Notes: generated from the sequence alone by a model not told the origin. Shown: positions 1 through 7,740, counted from the stretch's first letter. The stretch is 20,324 bases of DNA from DASXTS01 sp036505275 (GCA_036505275.1 DASXTS010000164.1:1-20324); one strand, 5' to 3'. Numbers and translations are program-made.

Positions 1-2
1 TC

Positions 3-956
3 GAGGACGAGGGCTTCCTGGACGAGCTGCCGAAGCTCGCGGGCGGGACCGAAGCGCGCGACGCCATCGAGGCCTACCTCGACCGGTACGGCATGCGCTG
101 CGTCGGCGAGATCGACATCACAAGGCCGCGTTGGCGCGAGCGGCCCACCACGCTCGTGCCCGTGATCCTCGACAACATCAAGCTCTTCGAGCCGGGTGCC
201 GCCGAGCGGCGCTTCCAACAGGGGCGACAGGAGGCCGAGAAGAAGCGACAGAACCTGCTGGAACGCCTGCGGGCACTGCCGGACGGGGAGCAGAAAGCCG
301 ACGAGACCAAGCGGATGATCGACCGGGTCCGGACCTTCATCGGGTACCGGGAGTACCCGAAGTACGGCATCGTCAGCCGCTACTTCGTCTACAAGCAGGC
401 CCTGCTGGAAGAGGGCGAGCGCCTCGTGCAGGCCGGCGTGCTTCCTGAGAAGGAGGACATCTTCTACCTCACGTTCCAGGAGCTCCACGACGTCGTGCGC
501 ACCAACCGGTCGGACGACCAGCTCATCCAGCAGCGCAAGGACGCGTTCCGGTCGTACCAGGCGCTCACGCCGCCCCGGGTGCTCACCTCCGACGGCGAGG
601 CCATCGCCGGGGCGTACCGGCGCGACGACGTGCCGGCCGGTGCCCTGATCGGCTTGCCGGTCTCCGCCGGAACCGTCGAGGGCAGGGCCCGCGTCATCCT
701 CGACATGGCGGAGGCAGATCTCGAAGCGGGCGACATCCTGGTCACGGCCCACACAGACCCCAGCTGGTCGCCCCTGTTCGTCGCGATCACGGGCCTGGTG
801 ACGGAGGTGGGCGGCCTGATGACCCACGGCGCAGTGATCGCCCGGGAATACGGCTTGCCGGCCGTCGTGGGCGTGGAGCAGGCCACCCGACTGATCCGGG
901 ACGGGCAGCGGATCCGCGTGCACGGAACCGACGGGTACGTCGAGATCCTGCCTTGA
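3..956 (+). CDS. rph: Rifampin phosphotransferase, C-terminal part (5' end outside window)
   Basis: Rph enzymes inactivate rifamycins by ATP-dependent phosphorylation, using a swivelling phosphohistidine domain related to PEP synthase. The frame is open from the window edge and gives 317 residues, roughly the last third of a family protein of about 860 aa. The C-terminal 44 residues hold the phosphohistidine loop THGAVIAREYGLPAVVG, with the phospho-accepting His codon at 825-827. The preceding helical part (FIGYREYPKYGIVSRYF, and EKEDIFYLTFQELHDVV) is characteristic of Rph rather than generic PEP synthase. The protein ends normally at VEILP and TGA. Nothing looks broken in the visible part. 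PEP synthase is the main alternative, but the sequence around the His loop favours Rph. Confidence 0.88.
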   Translation, partial: EDEGFLDELPKLAGGTEARDAIEAYLDRYGMRCVGEIDITRPRWRERPTTLVPVILDNIKLFEPGAAERRFQQGRQEAEKKRQNLLERLRALPDGEQKADETKRMIDRVRTFIGYREYPKYGIVSRYFVYKQALLEEGERLVQAGVLPEKEDIFYLTFQELHDVVRTNRSDDQLIQQRKDAFRSYQALTPPRVLTSDGEAIAGAYRRDDVPAGALIGLPVSAGTVEGRARVILDMAEADLEAGDILVTAHTDPSWSPLFVAITGLVTEVGGLMTHGAVIAREYGLPAVVGVEQATRLIRDGQRIRVHGTDGYVEILP

Positions 957-965
957 CCGACCACA

Positions 966-992
966 CCGAGAAGGCCCACCCAAAGCCTTCGG
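966..992 (+). terminator. Hairpin just downstream of rph, possible terminator
   Basis: CCGAGAAGGC and GCCTTCGG can pair as an 8-bp stem with one bulged G around a loop of about 9 nt, starting 9 nt after the rph stop codon. There is no true U-tract, only CCAAAACA after it, so a role in termination is inferred from position and fold. Confidence 0.4.
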
Positions 993-1543
993 CCAAAACA
1001 ACGCCAAGCAGTTGATCTATGAGGCAGTGAACGACGCAATGGACGTGAGGCATAGAGAACCGCTTGACGGCCTCCGTGTCGGGAGAGCATCGGCTTAAGG
1101 CTTGATCAAGGCGCACGCTCATGCCGCGATGCGCGTGTTGATCTTCCACCTCTTACCCGCCGATGGCGCAACCGCGGTCCGCGGGCGTAATGAACGCACC
1201 ACAGAAGTCGGACATTATTGTGCGAATGCCCGAAGGTGGGCCGCCAGGGACTCGAACCCTGAACAGAAGATTGAAAGACCCTGCTGCCCTGACCCCTGCG
1301 GGACGCCACTCGCTGCGACAAGGAACGCAAGACCTACTGCTTACGAGGCCGCCGTGGCGGACCGTCTGACGCGGTTTGCGCTGGTCAGCACCGCCCAATT
1401 GTTGCGGATCTTGCCCAGCTTGCACCGAACAGACGGAGTCTCGTGGACAAGCTCGTGGACAGCGAGTCCATTGTAGATAGCGTGGGCCTGGCCTGGCTGG
1501 GCATCATCCTTCATGTATGTACGCTGCGTCGAAGGGCACGCGG
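993..1543. other. Stretch without a supportable gene
   Basis: No frame here has both consistent GC3 bias and a recognisable product. The only identifiable element is the tRNA 3'-half copy at 1235-1281. The segment 1282-1543 keeps a partly open plus frame but resembles nothing I recognise. It is probably decayed sequence continuous with the debris that follows. Confidence 0.5.
1235..1281 (-). repeat. tRNA 3'-half remnant, copy A of a 47/48-bp direct repeat
   Basis: Read on the minus strand this is an anticodon loop (CTTTCAA), the 3' side of the anticodon stem, a perfect T-arm (CAGGG-TTCGAGT-CCCTG) and an acceptor 3' strand ending in ACC. No 5' half is present, so it cannot fold into a whole tRNA. 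It matches 7834-7881 in the same orientation with two substitutions and one 1-nt gap. A repeat running from the anticodon loop to the 3' end is the usual shape of an attachment site used by tRNA-targeting integrases. The loop in this copy would read UUC, but copy B suggests a Lys (UUU) ancestor. Confidence 0.7.
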
Positions 1544-1700
1544 ACCGAGATCCGTCCCTTCAAGATCGACGTCCCGCAGGAGCCGGTCGACGACACGCCG
1601 TCGCATCGCCTCGACGCGGTGGGCCCGACCGCGAGACGGTGGACGACCGCACCCAGTGCGTTGTTGAAGAACAGTCGTCAGAACGCCCGACCGAGAGGGA
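1544..1700 (+). pseudogene. Epoxide hydrolase N-terminal domain fragment, frameshifted
   Basis: In one frame 1544-1620 reads TEIRPFKIDVPQEPVDD and then RLDAV, the opening of the epoxide-hydrolase N-terminal (EHN) domain. Near 1620 the homology moves to another frame, PDRETVDDRTQ, corresponding to the usual RWPDRETVDD motif. A weak continuation (RDLCVYW) reaches about 1717, inside the end of the convergent amidase gene. The alpha/beta-hydrolase core with its catalytic residues is absent. This is a truncated, frameshifted relic of an enzyme that hydrolyses epoxides to diols. Confidence 0.65.
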
Positions 1701-1701
1701 C

Positions 1702-3126
1702 CTATGCGTGTACTGGCGGCCGCCGGTCAGCCCACGGCGCGGCTTGCTCGAGCTGGCTGGCCACCCGGACCAGCAGGTCCTCGCGGCCGTAGCCGGCGAC
1801 GAGCTGGACGCCGACCGGCAGCCCGCCCTGGGTCCAGTGCAGCGGCAGGCTCACCGCTGGCTGCCCCGTCATGTTGAACTGCGCGGTATACGGAATAAAG
1901 CTGGCGATGCGCCGGCGCTCATCCTTGGGACCCGCCGCCGTGAACCAGCCCAGCTCGGGCGGAGGCCCGCCGACCGTGGGCGTCAGGAGCAGGTCGTGGT
2001 CCTCCCACCAGGGCGCCATCCGCCGGGCCCACAGCGCCATCCATGCTCGGCTCTGCAGGTACGGCACGGCCCCGAGCGCCCGACCGGCCCGGCGGTAGCC
2101 CGCGTTTCTCGGCTCGATCTCCTCGTCGCCGATGGCGCGGCCCAGCATCAGTTCGAACGCCTGGAACAGAAGCTCGCTGTCGGCCGCGATGATCGCGTTG
2201 AAGTGCGTCTTGAAGTCGTCCTCCGCCATCGCGGGCGGCGCCGACTCCTCGACGTGGTGGCCGAGCGACTCCATCAGCCGCGCGGCCCCCGCCACCGCCG
2301 CCCGGCACTCCGGGTCGTCGAGATAGCCCTCGGCCTCCGGCCGGTCGAGCATGCCGACGCGCACCCGGCCCGGGTCGGCGCCGACCTCGGCGAGTAGCGG
2401 TCCCGGCAGCGCCGGCGGGTAGTACGGCTCGCCCGGCATCCGCCCGCTGATAGCGTCGAGCACGGCGGCGGTGTCGCGCACCGACCGGGTCAGGACGCCG
2501 TCGATCGTGGCCCCGGCCCAGCCTTCGCCGACCAGCGGGCCCTGGCTGACCCGTCCCCGCGTCGGCTTGAGGCCGACCAGGCCGCACTCGCTCGCCGGGA
2601 TGCGGATGGACCCGCCGCCATCGTTGGCGTGCGCGACCGGCACCATCCCGCTGGCCACCGCGGCCGCCGACCCACCCGACGACCCGCCCGTGGAGTGACC
2701 CAGGTGCCATGGGTTGCGCGCGGGCGGGAAGCTGCGCGGCTCGGTGGTGACGGTCGTGCCGAGCTCCGGCACGTTCGTCCGGCCGAGCGGGACGAAGCCG
2801 GCCGCCCGGAACTGCCTGGCGAGGTAGGACGTCACCGGCCACACGACGTCGCGCAGTGGACCGATGCCGAACGCGGTCGGCTCGCCTTCCACGAGGCAGC
2901 CGAGGTCCTTGAGCAGGATCGGCACGCCGCGGAACGGCCCATCCGGCAGCTCACCGGAGGCCTCGGCCCGTGCCTCGTCGAACCGGGTCCGGATCACCCC
3001 GTCGAGCTGCGGGTTCACCGCGTCGATGCGGGCGATCGCCGCCTCCACCAGCTCCTTCGGACTGGCCTCTCCGCGGCGGACCAGGTCGGCCTGTGCGGTG
3101 GCGTCCAACCACGTCGTCTCGGTCAC
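1702..3126 (-). CDS. Amidase signature (AS) family amidase
   Basis: The protein has 474 residues, normal for the family. AS enzymes hydrolyse carboxamides with a Ser-cisSer-Lys triad, all visible here: Lys73 in LLKDLG, Ser149 in GHSTGGSSGGSAAAVASG and Ser173 in NDGGGSIRIPAS. The C-terminal PAVSLPL and GLPVGVQLVAGYGREDLL motifs are also typical. The frame stays open far upstream, but amidase homology begins at the GTG at 3126 (VTETTWLDATAQADLVRRGE), so I use that start. There is no Shine-Dalgarno sequence, but a TAGCGT box lies 7 nt upstream, which fits a leaderless transcript. GC3 is high and uniform and no residue is missing. The substrate cannot be read from sequence. A GatA role is unlikely because no gatB or gatC is adjacent. 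Confidence 0.92.
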   Translation of the reverse strand: MTETTWLDATAQADLVRRGEASPKELVEAAIARIDAVNPQLDGVIRTRFDEARAEASGELPDGPFRGVPILLKDLGCLVEGEPTAFGIGPLRDVVWPVTSYLARQFRAAGFVPLGRTNVPELGTTVTTEPRSFPPARNPWHLGHSTGGSSGGSAAAVASGMVPVAHANDGGGSIRIPASECGLVGLKPTRGRVSQGPLVGEGWAGATIDGVLTRSVRDTAAVLDAISGRMPGEPYYPPALPGPLLAEVGADPGRVRVGMLDRPEAEGYLDDPECRAAVAGAARLMESLGHHVEESAPPAMAEDDFKTHFNAIIAADSELLFQAFELMLGRAIGDEEIEPRNAGYRRAGRALGAVPYLQSRAWMALWARRMAPWWEDHDLLLTPTVGGPPPELGWFTAAGPKDERRRIASFIPYTAQFNMTGQPAVSLPLHWTQGGLPVGVQLVAGYGREDLLVRVASQLEQAAPWADRRPPVHA

Positions 3127-3133
3127 ACCAGCG

Positions 3134-3139
3134 ACGCTA
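3134..3139 (-). promoter_or_regulatory. Possible -10 box (TAGCGT) for a leaderless amidase transcript
   Basis: TAGCGT, which fits the TANNNT consensus, ends 7 nt before the GTG start, and no ribosome binding site lies between. This spacing is common for leaderless actinobacterial genes. No convincing -35 box is visible. Confidence 0.35.
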
Positions 3140-3223
3140 CCCACGACGGTCGGCCGCGGGCACCAGCAGCGTTTCCGTAGTTCAGGCAACCTGCAGCTGG
3201 CAGCCTGCAAGACTGCTACTCCT

Positions 3224-3296
3224 TTAACCGATCTTGTGGATGAGACCGGTATAGCCGGCGATGGCGAGGGTGGCGAGTGTCCAGACGACGGCTTGC
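3224..3296 (-). pseudogene. C-terminal stub of an unidentified membrane protein
   Basis: The minus strand reads AVVWTLATLAIAGYTGLIHKIG followed by TAA at 3224-3226, which looks like a last transmembrane helix and short polar tail. High GC3 supports former coding. The stub starts where the galT homology stops, in a different frame, so the two were joined by a deletion. A transporter from a galactose operon is a reasonable guess but is not shown by the sequence. Confidence 0.45.
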
Positions 3297-3427
3297 CGGC
3301 GATCGCCACCCACTCGTTGAGTAGCGCGTCATAGCGGATCTCCGGCATCGTGGCGGTCACCGGTAGCTCACGGGGATCGTCCAGAATGCGGACGGCGTCG
3401 CCGGACTTGTCGAAGTAGATGGTGCTC
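3297..3427 (-). pseudogene. galT: Galactose-1-phosphate uridylyltransferase N-terminal fragment
   Basis: The minus-strand translation includes IYFDKSGDAVRILDDPREL followed by EIRYDALLNEWVAIA, the N-terminal signature of actinobacterial GalT, which exchanges UMP between UDP-glucose and galactose-1-phosphate in the Leloir pathway. Only about 43 codons survive. The zinc-binding and HPH active-site regions are gone, and so is the start codon side, which runs into the end of the alditol oxidase gene at 3429. There is no trace of galE or galK. Confidence 0.7.
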
Positions 3428-3428
3428 G

Positions 3429-4715
3429 TTAGGTGCCGCCAAGCACGCGGGCCTCCAGCCATGAGTTGCGGAATGCGCCGCGGGGGTCCAGCCGTTCGAC
3501 CAGACCGACGAAGTCGGAATGGCGCGCGTAGAGCGGCGCGATCGCCGTGGCGTCCGCATGGAAGAGTTTGCCCCAATGTGGGCGTGCTTGGAATGGGGCA
3601 AGCACGGTCTCGAGTTGGACGAGCAGGTCCTCGACCTCGTCTTGTCGGGGTTGCCACGTGAAGTGGACGCCGACGCTGGGTTCCCCGTAGTTCATGCTCA
3701 TCCATAGCCGGTCTGCGGCCACGGTGCGAATTTCACATACTTGCAGGATGGGTTGGATACTGCCAGCCAGGGCACGCAGCGCCGCTATGGCTTCCACGGC
3801 GTGCCGGCGCGGAAACAGGTATTCCGACTGGAGCTCCTCGCCTGCGCTCGGCGTGAAGCCCATGCGAAAATGTGGCAAGCGGTCGGACCAAAGGCCGGGC
3901 CTGGCCAATTGAGGGGTACAAGGAGTCGGGTCGAGCTCCAGAATGGGGTGTCGGTCAACCGTTGCCGGAACTGCGCCGAACAGATCGCCCGCTATTTGTT
4001 CGGGCTCGTCTGTCCTGGTTTTGATCCATACCTGGTCGAGGGTCCGGCGCCAGCGCGTGAAGATGCTGACGCTGTAGCCGCATGAGGTGATCTCGTCGAA
4101 GTGCTCGTACAGTGCCTCCCAACTGAGGCCCTCGAACACGCGTTGCCGCACGTCGAAGGAAGGCTGTACGTCCAAGGTGATCCGGGTGACCGCGCCGAGC
4201 GCGCCCAGTCCGACCACCATGCCATCGAAGTCGGGGTCACCTCTGGACGCTTTGATGGTCTCACCGCTGGACGTCACGATCTCCAGTGCCGCGACCGCGG
4301 TCGCGAGGTTGCCGTTCGTGACGCCCGAGCCATGCGTGGCCGTCGACACGGCACCCGCAACAGAGATGTGGGGAAGCGATGCGAGGTTGTGCAGGGCCAC
4401 CCCCTCGTCGTTCAACTTCTCGGCTAATTCACCGTATTTGACGCCCGCGCCGAGGGAGACCGTCTGTGCCTCATGATCGACCACGATGTCGGCGAGCAGT
4501 GTTTTCTCCGCCGTCATGGCTTCGAGCGAAATCAGCTCGGCAGAGTCGGCGATGTCGTTGAACGAGTGGCGTGAACCTAGGACATGCACGCTCGGCGCAT
4601 TGGCGACGATTTCCTGGACCTGCTCAATGGTCGTCGGCCGGTGCAGCCTCCGGGCCCGGTAGGCGTAGTTGCCGGTCCAGTTCGTTCCCGCAGTCCGCGG
4701 TTCTGGTTCGATCAT
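3429..4715 (-). CDS. aldO: AldO-type alditol oxidase (FAD-dependent)
   Basis: The protein has 428 residues, against 418 for Streptomyces coelicolor AldO, and is collinear with it. AldO oxidises the terminal CH2OH of xylitol, sorbitol and similar polyols to an aldehyde, reducing O2 to H2O2, with FAD linked covalently to a histidine. That histidine is present (VLGSRHSFN, His50). The other AldO active-site residues are also conserved: Ser113 in NLASLPHIS, Glu328 and Arg330 in CEIRTVAA, Thr353 in HFTW and Lys383 in PHWGKLF. The PCMH-type FAD domain occupies about residues 20-190 and the ALO-type C-terminal domain the rest. No signal peptide is seen, so it is probably cytoplasmic. The ATG at 4715 lacks a good ribosome binding site, but the homology starts a few residues after it. 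GC3 is lower than in the amidase or the downstream operon. L-gulono-lactone or xylitol oxidase would be a close alternative name. Confidence 0.9.
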   Translation of the reverse strand: MIEPEPRTAGTNWTGNYAYRARRLHRPTTIEQVQEIVANAPSVHVLGSRHSFNDIADSAELISLEAMTAEKTLLADIVVDHEAQTVSLGAGVKYGELAEKLNDEGVALHNLASLPHISVAGAVSTATHGSGVTNGNLATAVAALEIVTSSGETIKASRGDPDFDGMVVGLGALGAVTRITLDVQPSFDVRQRVFEGLSWEALYEHFDEITSCGYSVSIFTRWRRTLDQVWIKTRTDEPEQIAGDLFGAVPATVDRHPILELDPTPCTPQLARPGLWSDRLPHFRMGFTPSAGEELQSEYLFPRRHAVEAIAALRALAGSIQPILQVCEIRTVAADRLWMSMNYGEPSVGVHFTWQPRQDEVEDLLVQLETVLAPFQARPHWGKLFHADATAIAPLYARHSDFVGLVERLDPRGAFRNSWLEARVLGGT

Positions 4716-4862
4716 CGCTTAGTCGCGGTCGCCGATGTCGAGATCCAACGCGTTGACCGCCGGGCGCGTCGCCCCGGATACACCCGGCTGACGGAATCGT
4801 AGGTGACCGATGCCATCTGTAGTACCTCCCATAGGTGATTGGACAGCTCTCCGCGACGGGCA

Positions 4863-5091
4863 CTACCCGCCTTCGGGTTCAGCGTCGGCCATTACGACGT
4901 GGAGGGTTCGGGGGCCGTGGACTCCTTCGACCCGGTCGAGTTCGATGTCGCTGGTTGCGGATGGGCCGCTGATCCAGGTTTGCGGTCGGGTTGGTTCGAG
5001 GCGGCTGATCGCGTCGGGGACGCCGGCCACCACCTGGTCGACCCGGACGATGCAAGTCCGCCAGGCACGTCACGAGCAGCGCAATCCGCAT
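4863..5091 (-). pseudogene. lutA/lutC: lutA start fused to lutC end (lactate-utilisation operon relic)
   Basis: At 5091 the minus strand has an ATG preceded by GGAGGG about 10 nt upstream and encodes MRIALLVTCLADL, a LutA-type N-terminus (Fe-S protein of L-lactate oxidation). After 13 codons the homology moves to another frame, CIVRVDQVVAGVPDAISRLE, then TWISGPSATSDIELDRVEGV and VHGPRTLHVV, the C-terminus of LutC (LUD domain), ending in TAG at 4863-4865. lutA and lutC are the outer genes of the lutABC operon, so one internal deletion of nearly the whole operon explains the structure. No functional product is expected. Confidence 0.72.
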
Positions 5092-5114
5092 GTCGCGTAC
5101 ACCCTCCAGTCGTC

Positions 5115-5512
5115 CCGACAGCAGCAGATGCTGTTCGACCTCTACACGATATCCACGGCGAGCGGACTTATGACCTGCCGGCGCTGCTGCCGGAAGTGTG
5201 GCTGCACTGGGACCCGCAAACTGTGAAAGCCCGCGGCGTCAAGGCGATGTTGAACCTGCGCATGGATTTCCTCATGCTACTGCCCGGCGGGCACCGGATC
5301 GTCCTTGAGGTCGACGGCAGACACCACTACGCAACTGGCAGGCTCGCGGATCCGTCCGTGTACGCGGCGACGATGCGCGGGGACCGCGACCTCAGGCTCG
5401 CACGCTACGATGTGTTCCGCTTCGGCGCAGCGGACCTGGACGAGGAGCAGCCCGCCCGTGAGATGCTGCGCGCCTTTTCGAGGACCTGTTCCGCACCTAC
5501 CATATGGCGTGA
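5115..5512 (+). pseudogene. C-terminal domain of a DUF559-like nuclease-fold protein, two frameshifts
   Basis: The core reads YDLPALLPEVWLHWDPQTV, then MDFLMLLPGG and IVLEVDGRHHY, then DLRLARYDVFRFGAADL. This recalls the restriction-endonuclease-like C-terminal domain of actinobacterial proteins of unknown function, where the Asp of MDF and the ExDG of LEVDGRHHY are candidate metal ligands. The front part (LFDLYT) lies one frame off near 5150. The end (FEDLFRTYHMA, TGA 5510-5512) is also off-frame after a T-run near 5476. Restoring one base at each place gives a continuous reading to a natural stop. The N-terminal region is missing, cut near the lutA remnant. Confidence 0.6.
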
Positions 5513-6051
5513 AGCGGCATTGCGTTCGGAGAACCGACGTTACTTGTCGATCAAGACTTGGCTCGACCGGGAGAACAGCGACACAAGTCGCTGTTCGTGG
5601 AGGCCGTCAGCCTCGCTGGTGGCCGGCGGTGCGCGCGGATCTGGCCGATGAGCGGACGCTTCGCCCGGCGCTGGCGGCTTTATCGCCGCCACGAGCACGG
5701 CGGCCAGTCGGTGGCAGCAGGTCCTACCCTGGCTCGTACACGTCAACTCGCGCAGGTTGGACGACGGCGCTGCTTGATGCTCGGCGGTGGGGAGGACCAC
5801 CCGCCAGCGAAGGTCCGTTCGATATTCCTCAACGCGTCCGACCGAACGGGCTGTCACGCCCGATACCTTCCGCCGGCCGACCTGCCCCTGGCCCAGGCGC
5901 GCCGAAGATCCGAATAACGGCAGGGCGGCCTGTCGGTAAAGGAATCCCGACGAGAGGCAACACCGACGGATGTATCACAGACCCCCGGGAAGCGGCGCCG
6001 ACAGTCAAGGGGCGTCGATTCCGGCGGTGGGCGGTTGGAGACACTTCGACG
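5513..6051 (+). other. Stretch without a recognisable gene
   Basis: Plus-frame coding is possible in pieces (for example QQVLPWLVHVNSRRLDDGAA near 5725-5780), but no frame is both continuous and recognisable. The sequence ends with the ribosome binding site of the next gene. It is probably decayed coding DNA, and no function can be assigned. Confidence 0.4.
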
Positions 6052-6735
6052 ATGACCGGCATCCCGCCAGAGACGCTGTACCACCGATCGCTGGGCTGGC
6101 ACGCCCCTGCCCTGCGGCGAGCCGTCATCGTGGTCACGATCGGGCTGATCACCGCGCTGCTTCTGCTGCGGTTCCTGCCGTGGGAGTTGGCCCTGGTCGG
6201 GGGCTGGGACGCTGCCGCGCTTTGTCTGCTCCTGACCATTTGGCCGATCATCATCCGAGCCGACAACTCGCAGACGCAGCGCATCGCCGCCCGCGAGGAC
6301 GAGACCCGCGGCTCGGCAGCGGTGCTGCTGGTATCGGCGAGCCTGGCCAGCCTGCTGGGTGTCGGCTTGGCCCTCAGTCTCGCCGGGCGAGCGGGCGGGC
6401 TCGTGCGGATGCTACTCATCGGCGTCGCAGTGCTGACCGTCATGTTGTCGTGGACGGTGGTCAACACGGTCTATACCCTGCGCTACGCGGACCTGTACTT
6501 CCGCTCGGCAGCCGGGGGCATCGCCTTCGGCGACTCGGCCGGGCAGCAGCGGGCTAACTACCGTGACTTCGCCTACCTGGCCTTCACGATCGGCATGACC
6601 TACCAAGTGTCCGATACGACGCTGCGCGATCCGCGCATCCGGCACACCGTTCTCATCCACGCCCTCCTGGCCTACCTGTTCGGCGTGGTGATCGTGGCAG
6701 GTTCCATAAGCCTCATCACCGGCCTGGTCCAATGA
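6052..6735 (+). CDS. DUF1345 family membrane protein
   Basis: The protein has 227 residues with about five hydrophobic helices (roughly 22-40, 44-67, 88-111, 118-140 and 199-220). The family hallmark follows helix 4: NTVYTLRYADLYF, then a soluble stretch and RDFAYLAFTIGMTYQVSDT, as in DUF1345 proteins. Family function is unknown and members are inner-membrane proteins. The frame is open further upstream, but the family N-terminus and a GGTTGGAG box about 10 nt away support the ATG at 6052. It stands alone between decayed segments with no operon partner. Nothing in it looks damaged. Confidence 0.85.
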   Translation: MTGIPPETLYHRSLGWHAPALRRAVIVVTIGLITALLLLRFLPWELALVGGWDAAALCLLLTIWPIIIRADNSQTQRIAAREDETRGSAAVLLVSASLASLLGVGLALSLAGRAGGLVRMLLIGVAVLTVMLSWTVVNTVYTLRYADLYFRSAAGGIAFGDSAGQQRANYRDFAYLAFTIGMTYQVSDTTLRDPRIRHTVLIHALLAYLFGVVIVAGSISLITGLVQ

Positions 6736-7394
6736 TCGCATTGGAAACGGCTCGCCAACCCTCGATTGCCGAAAGGTGCGGCAAATTGATGCGCTGGAAG
6801 CGCCGACGAGTTGCCGCACGTGCCCGGCAACACAGGAATCACGCAGCCAGCATTCCGAACGGTGACGCGGCATGGCCCGACTCGGCCTGCTTCGCGCATC
6901 GGGGGGCCGCCCCGGACCCCAGCCGCGTCCGGGAACCTCGGCGGCACGGCTCTTCCAGCCGAGCACCCAAAGGGCTACCAGGCGGCTACCAGGCGACGAC
7001 TGCCCGACTGGAAGCTCCACAGCCCCGTGGTATGAATCCCGACCGGCACATCACTTTCGGTTCGCTGCATGGCGCCGGCCACGGGGCTGCGCTCCCTGAT
7101 CGGCGGGTCGACGGCAGATGGGACGGCAGGATCACGTGAGGGCGAAGTTTCGCAGTCATCGTAATTGACAGACCGTCACGTTAGACAGATCTTGGTCGAC
7201 CCAGAGCACCAGTCGCCGGATGTACATGCTCCTGCGGCAGAGCGTAGTCGAGCTCGACGGTCTCGTCGTCGGGTGTAGCTTCGGGCTACATGCTCGTCCG
7301 CTACACCGTCGTCAGTAGGCCCGCTCATCGGCGGTATGTTGTCGGACAACTCGATGACAGGGCTGTAGGCCGCCGACTGCAATTCCCGTGGTCG
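6736..7394. other. Stretch without a recognisable gene
   Basis: No frame shows convincing coding character. It contains a perfect 11-bp tandem duplication (GGCTACCAGGC at 6973-6983 and 6984-6994) and the inverted repeat at 7272-7307. From about 7140 onward the base composition is less GC-rich. Confidence 0.5.
7272..7307. repeat. Inverted repeat GGTGTAGC...GCTACACC with a nested third arm
   Basis: GGTGTAGC (7272-7279) pairs perfectly with GCTACACC (7300-7307). A third arm, GCTACA (7285-7290), can pair instead with TGTAGC across a 5-nt loop. Two mutually exclusive hairpins are therefore possible. No gene start is close enough to suggest a target. Confidence 0.4.
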
Positions 7395-7460
7395 AGTAGC
7401 CCGAGCGGGATTCGCATCCGCCTTACCGCCTTGAGAGACCGGCAGCGTCTGTGATCAGCG
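7395..7460 (-). pseudogene. Degenerate tRNA-Glu(CTC)-like relic
   Basis: On the minus strand the sequence reads GACGCTGCC, then TCTCTCAAGGCGGTA, then a near T-arm (GCGG-ATGCGAAT-CCCGC) and TCGGGCTACT. This parallels actinobacterial tRNA-Glu with a CTC anticodon (GACGCCGCCCTCTCAAGGCGG ending in a T-arm and acceptor). The T-loop has lost its TTC, the anticodon stem is mismatched and the D-arm side is not recognisable. It would not be functional. Confidence 0.38.
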
Positions 7461-7532
7461 CCGTCTCCAGCGCGCTTTGGTTGCACCTGACAAGCCGATG
7501 ATGCCCTGTGGCGTCCTTGGCGCCCCGGTAGT

Positions 7533-7740
7533 TCATTCCACGAACCCTTCCACGTGCTCAGCCGGCACCATGGGGCGGTGATCAATAAGCTCGGGATACT
7601 GCCACTGCCCACCCAACCGCCTTGTGCGCGACGTCGGCGAGGGTGACGTGATCGAGCAACCGCCAGCGGTCCGACTGAAGGGTCGCCCCTATGAGCGCGC
7701 GCTTGCGGTTGGTGCCCTGCTGCCGGTGGGTCTTGACCGG
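7533..7740 (-). pseudogene. C-terminal fragment of an unidentified protein, frameshifted
   Basis: One minus frame gives RKRALIGATLQSDRWRLLDH, then VTLADVAHKAVG. Shifting frame near 7610 continues as GQWQYPELIDHRPMVPAEHV and EGFVE, then TGA at 7533-7535. The compositional match across the shift and the clean ending suggest one former gene with an indel. I do not recognise the family. The fragment begins about 100 nt from the tRNA remnant at 7834-7881. Confidence 0.35.

Noticed and set aside
1513..2397. Long plus-strand frame opposite the amidase
   Set aside because: It is the antisense shadow of the amidase gene. Its translation is Arg/Pro-rich with no motif, while the minus strand has a complete AS triad. 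Only the first part (before 1700) overlaps real epoxide hydrolase remnant sequence.
3127..3705. N-terminal extension of the amidase frame
   Set aside because: The frame is open, but the extension consists of the galT remnant and antisense sequence of the alditol oxidase gene. Amidase homology begins at the GTG at 3126.
5700..5790. VLPWLVHVNSRRLDDGAA as a lantibiotic dehydratase tail
   Set aside because: The likeness to the SLVHMHxNRLLG motif is slight and no other part of such a protein is visible.
7165..7193. TTGACA box suggesting a plus-strand promoter
   Set aside because: No acceptable -10 hexamer occurs at 16-18 nt and no gene follows within 1 kb.
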